Below, piece by piece: positions 55,861-64,000 of a DNA stretch of 64,000 bases. The DNA is from Thermothielavioides terrestris NRRL 8126 (Eukaryota; Ascomycota; Sordariomycetes; Sordariales; Chaetomiaceae), in assembly GCF_000226115.1 (NCBI RefSeq), contig NC_016458.1, positions 2,976,001 to 3,040,000 on the forward strand, written 5' to 3'. Every line of letters starts with the position of its first letter. Within the stretch, counting starts at the first letter, position 1. The notes under the pieces were generated by a model. The model was not told the origin of the DNA, ran no database searches, and saw nothing but the letters and a program-made list of their open reading frames with translations. Both the position numbers and the translations under genes were made by a program.

Positions 55861-56688
55861 AAGGCCTCGTTGGTTCGGCGGGTGAGTCACTCGGTGAGAG
55901 CAAACCGCGCGGGATCAAGAGCTTGGTCCGAAAGACCAGCCAGTGAGAGGACGAGCAGAGCGAACAGACCGTCGTGTCATCGGTTTGGGCCTTCTTAGGG
56001 CTCTCTCCCCCTTCCGATGGAACAATGGACCGACCGGTTCGAAGAAGAAAGCCACGAGCCGAGGCTAGGCCCGGTCGATCTTCCAGCTCGTCCAGCCGCC
56101 CCAAGCGCCGGAGAACTCGTTCCAGTTGTCGGAGAGCGCTCTCCGGGAACAGGATATTGGCAAGCCTTGTGGCCACCCCGGCTGTCTAGAGTACCGTGGG
56201 CTGTATGAGGGGGCAGCTTTGTGCGCCTCGAGACGGCCAATTTGCGCCGCGTCGACAGAGAAGCTCAAAGAGCATCGTGGACTAGAACATCACCGAAACT
56301 GCATAGTTTGCTCAGGATCGATGCTGGTCTCGACACCCTTGATAACTACACATACAGAATAAGACCAGTCATTCAGTTGCTTTGTCCCTCGAAGTCACAC
56401 GCAATGGCGACCCCTGAGAGGCGCTCAATGCCACTCCTTGCAGCATCATCATCCCCGGCGCAGATTTCAACACAGAATCCAACAAGCAACGTCTCGCCCA
56501 CGTAGACCTCGGCTAACAATAACCTTGGTGTGTATTATATTAGCGCAGAACGGCTCTGCAACAATCAAACTAAACCATAAAAAAGAGATTCTACTCTCTC
56601 TTCCAAACCCAACTAGTTGAACCAACCAAGCGATGCGCCCCCCCAAGCCGATGTCTTGTTCCCGCTCAGAGAAGAAAAGGACGAACTC

Positions 56689-56740
<52 letters not shown>

Positions 56741-56900
56741 GCCATCATCAATGCCTTCCGCCTGGAACCTGAAATTAATGTCCACCCCACCAAGACGCCA
56801 AAGCAACCCCTCCAAGGATTAACAGAAAAGCCAGTTTGATCCGCTGAATTAAAGCTATAATCAAAAGAGAGGCGGCACTGGATGACCGCGTGCCTCGCAA
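55861..56900. other. Convergent intergenic region with a 50-A tract
   Basis: About 1 kb between the 3' ends of Plp2 and kog1. It includes an uninterrupted run of 50 A at 56690-56739. I see no gene. Confidence 0.5.
56690..56739. repeat. Uninterrupted A(50) homopolymer
   Basis: Fifty A on the plus strand, about 160 bp beyond the kog1 stop codon (as T(50) in the kog1 orientation). Confidence 0.97.
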
Positions 56901-59900
56901 TTACCCGACGCGCTCGTTGCCGCATGTATAAAGGCTGATGTGATGGTCGCCGCGGGCCGCACAGCCCAGGAGCATGCGGTGCGGGTGGAAGGCGGTGGCC
57001 GCGAGCGGGGCGGCCTTGTGGCCCTGGAGGAAGCCCGAGTAGGGCTCGATGCGCGTGATCTCGCGCCCGTCGAAGTCGAAGATCTTGACCAGGTGGGCGG
57101 AGGTGCCGCTGTAGACGGAAGGAAGTAACATGGTCAGCCTTCGGTCTGTTGGGGGAGGGGTGACGGGAAAAAAGGGGCGGGGTGAGAGACAAGCCACTTA
57201 CATTGCAAACACGGGGAGATGCTCGTGGGTGCTTGCAGTGCGCAGCACGTCCTTGGTCGTCTGGAACGTCTTCAGGGGCTGGTCCATGCGGATGTCCCAG
57301 AGGTGGACCTTGCCGTTGCGGCTAGCGGAGAGGAGCTCGCGCTGGCCGCCGCGCTGCATGTGCACCGAGCGCACCCACTGTCTGCTCTCGTCCTTCCACT
57401 TGCGGACCATGCTCTCCTGTGGCCGCAGGCGAGTGTCGAAGACGCGGATGGCGCCGTCGCCGAACCCGGCGACAAAGATGTTGCCCGTCATCTGGTCCGA
57501 CGTCAGCGACGTCACGCAGGAGCCCGACCGCGCGGGGATCTCGTGGGTGCACATCTCGTGGCCCGCGTTCCAGATCCGTATGACTCGCTCGTCGCCGGCC
57601 ACCAGCACCTGACCGTTGACCTGTTGCCAGTCGAAGACCATGCCGGAGTTGACGTTGGAGGGGACCATGTGGGTGAGCGCGCGCCACGAGGACGCGAGTT
57701 CCACGTCCGTGTCGCTGTCGTAGTTGTGATAGACGCGAATCACGCCGTCTGAGGAACCCGTCATGAGGAGGGCCTGGTCATCCTCGTTGATGAACCTCAT
57801 GTCGGAGATCTTGGACCCCTCCGGGTTGCCGTTGGAGAAGCGGCTCTTCCGGGTGTTGTTCTTCCAATCCCAGACTGTCACGGTGTTACCGTCGTCCGCC
57901 ACAGCGACGTGGTTTTCGAATTGGTGGAAAGTCATCTTTGACGGCTGGGAGCCAGTGATGATCACGCCGGCCTGGCTGTTCCACTTGTGCGTCCTAGCAT
58001 GGGTTTTCTGCGGCTGCGTCTCTCTGAGGATGGCTTCGTTCCGGCCCCGCCGCCACAGCCGTTCATTATATTCGTTGCTGCCGGGCTCTTCGGCTTCGGG
58101 CGCCTTCATCTGAGGCTCCCGGAAGTACTCGGTCGACCAGTCCAAGAAGGTGCTCACCAAGGGAAGGGTGGGCACTTCCTTCAGCTGGCGTTCTTTGTAG
58201 CCGGCGCACAGCGGCTCATTTGCGATATGGTAGTTCGACGGAGGTGCGGCCTGGTCGTGCTGCTCCGGGGGAGCGTCCTCAAGACCGGGGCCTCTGCGAC
58301 TCCGTTGAGAGAATGTCCGGTGCAACCCGGGAGTAGCCGGAGGGGTGGGCGCACTGGAGGAACCGTCCAGCACGCCCATCAGCGCCAGCGGCCCGAAGAG
58401 ATAACTTGCGGTCCGCTTCAGGAGGCCTGGCGATGGCATCGGCTGAGCCACTGCAGTGCGCGTACCAGCCACGCTGGTCCTTTGGCTCATGTCACCCCTC
58501 GACACTTTTCTAGCGCGTCGGAGGATCTCGTCCATGAGATTCTGCGCCCGTGGACCAAGAGGAGAGTGCAGCAGTGCGTGGTGGATATAGTCCAGGATGA
58601 TGGTGGCGTCCCTCTGCACCTCAGGATGCGGATCCACGCTCAAGATGTTGATGTGCTTCAGGCATGCTGCAAACACGGAGTCGTGCGCCACACCGAACGC
58701 AGTAGGCTTGATGGTGCCATCTCTCTCGCGGTTCTCGCGCCTCGCATAGTGCAATCCCATCTTGTGGTCCAGGCCATCCTCTGGCGGGGGGAAGAGTTGG
58801 TACTCCCTCTCCTCCAAGAGCTGCTCGTAGGCTGCGACCAAGAACTTGCTCTCGTAGCGGAGCACGAAATGCGAGAAAAAGACGAGGAGCTCCTTCCGGA
58901 CGATCGGGCTCCCGTCTGTGGCGAGCTCAAGCATGGCCCAGGCGATGCCCTCTTCGATTCTGGCCACCTCATCGGTGAGATCGGGAATGCCGAGGAAGGT
59001 GGTCATGGCGTGCGCCATGGCGGCGCGAACTTCGGGGCACGGGTCCTTGATCAGGTAGGAGAGCTTGTGATGCGCGTTCTCCCGGATGCCTCGCCACTTC
59101 GCATCCGCGAGATTCTGCCAGAGCTGGCTGATGCAGAGGCACGACCATTGCCGGAGCAGGGGGTTCTCGGGATGCTCAATATGATGCAGGCAGTAGGTCA
59201 TGATGTCGGTCGAGTTGCAGACGATCTGACCAGGCTTGAAGCCCTTGCACAGCATCGCGAGGATGAAGGCGCACATGGCCTTGTGCTCGTCCAGAACCAC
59301 GACGCCGACGACGGGGAAGGTCTCTTGCGGCTTCATGATGGCAGCGAAATAGGTGTAGCCGTTGTCCTTGATCAGGTCCTGTTGGCAGGAGATGTCAACG
59401 GCGAGGATACGGGTCCAGATGAAAACCATGACCGGCTTGAGCTCTTGTGCAGCCGATTGCAGCAGCTTCAGCACATAAGGGAAGATGCCTATACTCAATG
59501 CTAGCTGCACCGCCCATGGCCCGAGGTCAAGGAATCTGCCCAAAAGGATCAAGGCCCGGAGCCGATGTTGCTGGCTGAGGAGGACTTGGAGGACCACGGG
59601 GAGCTGCTCAGGGGGCTTTTGCGAGACTGCGTCGCCTCTAGTCAAGTAGATCTCGAAAGCCGTGAGCTGTTCGGTGAAGAAGGTCGAGTTGACGTATTCG
59701 TACGGGATGCCCTCGGTTTCCTTCCTCTCCAGCATGGGGAGCTGCGCTAATGCCATGTCAACGGCGAGGTCCCAGCTCTCCCAGAGCGGGTGCCGGCGGG
59801 TATCTGGCAGCTCAGGGTAGGACTGGGGTCTGCAGCCGTAGACGGGCATGATACGCTGAGCAAGGAGGAAGTTGCGGAACAGGGCGGCCACTGGACGGGG

Positions 59901-61611
59901 CGGTAGTCAGCAATGCGTAGACTCGACGGGAAATCAATCAAGACAGCCCATGACGATGGCCAGGCTTACCCATCAGGTCCTGACGGAAGAACTTCCGGAA
60001 TAAAGGTCGGGGCAGAGTCGTCCAGGCGATGGTGTCGGTAATGGCCGTGAAAATCCAATTTAGCTCTCCCAGGGGCGTCCGTCGTTCCTGGAGCTTCCCG
60101 GGAAGCTTCCTCGCTCTCTCGGGCGTGATGTCGGTCTTCAGCGGATTCTGCAGAACGAAGAACCACAGGGCCATCTCGATCGGTGTGGTCAAGCAACAGG
60201 TAAAGAGATCCGCCGGGAGAAGAGGATTCGTCGGGAGGTTCTCCTTGGAGTCGCAAGCCGCGAGATGGATGTAAGGGCGGTAGTTCAGCTTCTCGTGGTT
60301 GGGATCCCTGACGGTCTGCTCTTCTTCCTCCTGCTCATGCTTCTCGACAAACTTGTGGTAGTTCTTGAGGATATTGCCCGCCTCGGAGCAGTCCCACACA
60401 AAGATGGTGGGCGCCTGCAGCCAGTGCTGAAGATCGTATAGCGACACGGGAATGTACTGGGTGTAGTTTTTGTTGAAAACCCAGATCTCGCCGGAAGCAG
60501 TCGGCTTCGGGACTCCGTGGCCATTGTAATGGAAGAGCACCCGCTCGTCCTTCGCATTCCGGCGCAGAGATATGCAGAATTTCTTGGTTTCCTCGATGGA
60601 CGGGTCCAGGTACTGCTTGTAGCGGGTTCGGAAGGCCAAAGTCTCATACTGCGTCTGAAGCGACTTGCCGATATTCTCGAGCGCCTTGCCCACCGGGGGG
60701 ACAGTGGGGTCTTGCCAGGCCTCGAGCTTTGCGCCGGGCGTTGTGCGCAATTGGTCAGGGGGCTCAACACCGATGTTCAGGCATACGGCGATGGCTGCTG
60801 AGACCGTCTTAAGTCGATCACGCATTCGCCAGTCCTGAAGTTCAAACGCAGGCGTCTTCGGCTTGCCTGTTGTTTCGTGCCGCTTGTCGGTGAAATACAT
60901 GTACCAGTTCTAAAAAGCGTCAGCCGCAACTCGTCTCAACCACGCCGCGAATGGATGGTGCACGAAAGCAGCGGATTCAATGTCTCATGAAGACGGGATG
61001 GATGCCCAGACCACGTGCTCGAGCCGGCCAGTCGGAACAGAGACAGCACTTACGTTCGCAAGCTGGGCGATGATGTCCTCGGACAGATAATGATCCTCAA
61101 AGCCATGCCGAGCACCCAAGTCGTAGTATTCCTCATCGGGATCGGAACCGGTCGCATCGTGGCGCACGGCGTGCTCGCTCTTGGAGCGGAGCAGTGGCGG
61201 TTTAGCGGGTCGCGCGACGGCGACGTGGTCGCTCTCGTCGGTATGTCCGCTGTCGGAAATAACCTCTCTGTCTCCCGGCGCGCTCGAGGGTCGTCGCGAG
61301 GAAGGACCAGGCGATGCGGCCCTTTGCCTCCCGTTGGGAAGCGGCGGCCCGGGCTTCGGGGGAGCGAAGGCGGGAGACGCGGAGCGCATGGGACCGTTTT
61401 GATGCGCCGCCGATGCAGACGCCGATGCCTCGGCGTACTGGGCCTGTAGTTGCGATACCGCCTGGGTCGTCTGGCGCGAGAAGGAGCCGGGATGGCGTGC
61501 AGGAGACGACGCAGCCGACATTGCAAGAGCGGCGGTCCGCGGGACCTGGGCTGCGCTCTTGGCTCGGCCGAACTGACCGGGTCGCGGCACGTCGAGGGAA
61601 ACTGCAGACAT
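56901..61611 (-). CDS. KOG1: TORC1 subunit Kog1 (Raptor)
   Basis: Four exons (61054-61611, 59970-60909, 57202-59890 and 56901-57108, minus strand) give 1464 residues, all in phase. The first 185 residues are disordered, Ser/Pro-rich. The Raptor N-terminal conserved, caspase-like domain (about 187-500) has FHYNGHGVPKPTASGEIWVF and IFVWDCSEAGNILKNYHKF, so the His (317) and Cys (360) of the dyad are kept. Armadillo/HEAT-like helices (about 500-1000) and a C-terminal WD40 propeller (VAVADDGNTVTVWDWKN, then GSSDGVIRVYHNYDSDT, then REITRIEPYSGFLQGHK) follow. Kog1 presents substrates to Tor kinase and is essential for nutrient signalling. Intron 3 joins HEHLPVFA to IGTSAHLVKIFDFDG. Confidence 0.95.
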
Positions 61612-62264
61612 GGCGCAGGCTAGCGGCGGCGAACAACCATGATCCAAAAAGTGGTCGACAACAAATCGGGAGTGAAGCACAATGGTTCGTTCGTTGCTTG
61701 TCCGAAGCCGAGCCGAGTCGACAAGCCGTTCTGGCGCAAGATTGAAGTGGTTCACGTCAAGGTCGACGGGGCCAGCGGCAGCGGCAGGGACAGTGGCAAT
61801 GAGTGAATAATGAATAGGCCGGTAGTTGTTAGTTGGCACCGTCACTACGCACCGCTGTTCGCGTCTAAAACGCCGGAAAATTGAAAAATAGGAACACAGG
61901 CCGAGTGATCGACTCGGGAGCACAATGTGTCTAAGAGTTATGTGTCCGGCAATGGGTGCTTCACCCGAAATGCACGGTCCGCGTAGACGGCCTCGACGCC
62001 GGTCGTGGACTCGTGGTCCTGTGGTTGAGGCCCTGGAGCCTTGCGCGCATTCTTGGCTCGCTGCACTCAGCTTCACCGCCCTCCCGCAAGTACCCGGGAA
62101 AGTCAGGTGGAGCGACACCCCGCCAAGGGGGCAGGCGGGTAAGCCGGCGTCAACTCAGCCTCATCGGGAAGCTGCCACTAGCCAAGGCGTGGTTGCGCAC
62201 GTGAGAGACCGCAACCCAAAGTCTTAAAAAAACAAACTCGAGACAGCTCCCGTACTTTATCTCA

Positions 62265-62400
62265 GACCTCAGACCAGTATTGGGCTGTATTGGCCCGCTG
62301 CGCAGCCTCAAACCGGCTTAGCCTGCACCACTGCCCCACTACACTGCCAACAGCCAATCAGAGCGCCCATTGCAATTTGAGCCCATACTGGTCTGAGGTC
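62265..62400. mobile_element. MITE-like inverted-repeat element 1
   Basis: The arms at 62265-62286 (GACCTCAGACCAGTATTGGGCT) and 62380-62400 are reverse complements apart from one extra T. The 136-bp span is non-coding. No clear target-site duplication is visible. Class and family are unknown. Confidence 0.5.
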
Positions 62401-62539
62401 AAAATTCGCGATTTGACCCGATCAGGGCACGCAACAAGCAAGGCGAATTACGCTGACGGCCACAACGCCATCAAATCGAGGTAGATTGGCAAGCTGTAAG
62501 TTGATCCGCAATAGCCAGATAATACGCTTTCTAACGGTG

Positions 62540-62827
62540 CCCAGGAAGATGCCCGCGTACCCAGGAAGATGCCCGCGCACCCAGGAAGATGCCCGCGTTG
62601 GCCAGGATGCCTACGAACCCAGGAAGATGCCCGCGAACCTAGGATGCCCACGTTGGCCAGGATGCCTACGAACGCAGGAAGATGCCCGCGTTGGCCAAGA
62701 TGCCCGCGAACCCAGGAAGATACCCGCGTTACCCAGGAGGATGCCCGCAAGCCCAGGATGCTCGTAAACCCAGGAAGATGCCCGCATTACCCAGAAGGAT
62801 GCCCGCAAGCCCAGGATGCCCGCGATC
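62540..62827. repeat. Minisatellite, about 15 units of 16-22 bp
   Basis: Tandem variants of CCCAGGAAGATGCCCGCG followed by 2-4 variable bases (TA, CA, TTGG, AA and others), alternating with shorter units of CCAGGATGCCTACGAA type. A 38-bp higher-order unit (long unit plus TTGG plus short unit) is seen at least twice. Spacers between units are absent, so it is not a CRISPR array. Confidence 0.92.
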
Positions 62828-63233
62828 AAGCTCGTTATAGGCCATTTTCCACACCCTCCGGGCTAGGGTTCAGCCAAAAGGTCTGATCAGGGGGCGGAAA
62901 AACAGGCTCTAAGGATCGCCTAGAGCTGGGCAACGTCGCTATCAAATTTGATCGAGTTTAACGCAGTGGTATGGAAGTTGAAGGGGGGTCATCGACTAGA
63001 AAGAAAGGCGTGCCCAACCCAAGGATTTACGTTGGCAGTTACCATCTAGGAAGATACTGCAGCTCTATATACAAAAATAGGCTCATTAGAATCTCCTATC
63101 AATGGCGATCCTCAGACTGTAATTGCCTTCGCGATGCGACATGTGGTAGTGGAGATATTGGCGAGTGATTGAATCACCTTTTTACGGCTCCCATACAAAA
63201 CCGTGCCCAACCCCCCCGATTCTGGAATTTTGT

Positions 63234-63395
63234 CCTCAGACCTCTTTCAAAGGCGTTCTCTGTAAAAAGTGGGCCAGGTTCTAGAAAGGGCTAGCGCGAC
63301 AGTGTTACATACAAACTAGTATGGGATTACGTCTTGGCAGCCCTCTCCTGGCCGTAGGCCAGGAAAACAGAGAACGCAATGAAAGAGGTCTGAGG
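63234..63395. mobile_element. MITE-like inverted-repeat element 2
   Basis: The arms at 63234-63263 (CCTCAGACCTCTTTC then AAAGGCGTTCTCTGT) and 63367-63395 are reverse complements except for a short difference near the middle. They enclose about 100 bp of non-coding sequence. The outer ends share CCTCAGACC with element 1. Confidence 0.55.
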
Positions 63396-64000
63396 GCTGA
63401 GATAAGGATTGTCCATGTTCGGAGTACATGCCTAGGTTGCTCTTGGGAGAGGAGCCCGGCCAAATGGGATTGATCAATATGTAATGGACAGTTCGCTAAG
63501 AAACATGAAACAGCCAGGCCGAAAGGAGCGCCGCGCCGTGTTCCGCCAAGTGTAACGTATACAAGCTCCCTATGAGCCTATCGATGCAGCGTTTGAGCAA
63601 GTTGCCCGACAAGCCGCCGTACGAGATAACCTTACACGATTGTGTCTAAGTGTAGTGTATGACAGGATGGAGAACACTCGAATTCAATGAAGTGTTCCCT
63701 TGCGACACTGTCTCCGTACCTTTCTGACATACTCTCTCGGCAAGGTACGCAGGTAAAGGCACCTTACACACCCGGTAGACGCCACAACCAGCGAAGATCT
63801 GCATGGATGAGCGAAGCACACGTCCTTTTCGGCACCGGATCCAGCGCTGCAAATGACAGAGGAGGGCGATGGCCATGAGAGAGCCACCTGCCTCTGAGGT
63901 AGTTATCCGGCTAACTATTCTCACACGTCAACATGAAGATCTCGGCATGTATGCTCTGCTAACAACCGTCCCCAACAACAAATTCATGCCCTCTCTGTGC

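Larger units (their letters stand above)
61612..64000. other. Intergenic region with minisatellite and inverted-repeat elements
   Basis: About 2.4 kb to the window end. The first 600 bp should hold the kog1 promoter. No coding signal is seen after that. Instead there is a minisatellite and two inverted-repeat elements, listed separately. Confidence 0.5.

Noticed and set aside
57987..59504. A 505-residue plus-strand frame
   Set aside because: It is antisense to kog1, which has clear Raptor domains on the minus strand.
62540..62827. Could the repeat array be a CRISPR?
   Set aside because: Units are adjacent and vary, with no unique spacers of uniform length. Eukaryotic nuclear DNA would not carry one.
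63646..63924. A 92-residue minus-strand frame at the window end
   Set aside because: No conserved segment is visible and the region is gene-poor; it may be cut by the window edge but nothing supports it.

Overview
This is nuclear DNA of a filamentous ascomycete (Pezizomycotina), most likely a sordariomycete and probably Sordariales-like. The evidence is short introns (about 55-250 bp) with GTAAGT-type donors, CTAAC/CTGAC-type branch sites and CAG/TAG acceptors; moderately GC-rich coding regions; long gene-free stretches with microsatellites; a Zn(II)2Cys6 regulator; and fungal forms of Ipi3, Whi3, Kog1, Rgd1 and Spd1/Dif1. I support 18 protein-coding genes and one decayed gene. No tRNA, rRNA, CRISPR array or telomere repeat was recognised.

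Layout. 1-1.1 kb: remains of a NACHT-ankyrin (STAND/NLR-like) gene. 1.8-12.7 kb: an Arb2-domain protein (+), a mitochondrial membrane protein that may be Mgr3-like (-), the ribosome-biogenesis WD40 protein Ipi3 (-), and a large unknown disordered protein (+). 13.5-16.4 kb: a five-exon Zn2Cys6 transcription factor (+). 16.4-21.9 kb: a 5.4-kb stretch without a recognisable gene, holding palindromes and a strong hairpin. 21.9-30.6 kb: the Whi3-like RNA-binding protein (+), an SDR dehydrogenase with serine-run insertions (-), and aspartate-semialdehyde dehydrogenase (+) with a general-control element upstream. 32.4-35.0 kb: a seven-exon F-BAR/RhoGAP (Rgd1-like) whose stop codon sits in a perfect 65-bp tandem duplication.

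35.7-48.7 kb: a run of minus-strand genes: EMC1, a leucine-rich-repeat protein, a protein with two zinc-ribbon-like modules, and cytosolic aspartyl-tRNA synthetase. 49.3-61.6 kb: Gemin2 (+), a Spd1/Dif1-type ribonucleotide-reductase inhibitor with a PIP box (-), ribosomal protein eS27 (-), the phosducin-like protein Plp2 (+) and TORC1 subunit Kog1/Raptor (-). 61.6-64 kb: no gene, but a 15-unit minisatellite and two inverted-repeat elements that share terminal sequence.

Most genes are core housekeeping: ribosome biogenesis and translation (Ipi3, eS27, AspRS), growth control (Kog1, Whi3), membrane-protein insertion (EMC1), snRNP assembly (Gemin2), dNTP control (RNR inhibitor), CCT co-chaperoning (Plp2) and amino-acid synthesis (Hom2). 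They are interleaved with accessory, rapidly changing sequence. All exon boundaries were inferred by eye from reading-frame continuity and splice signals, not from transcripts.
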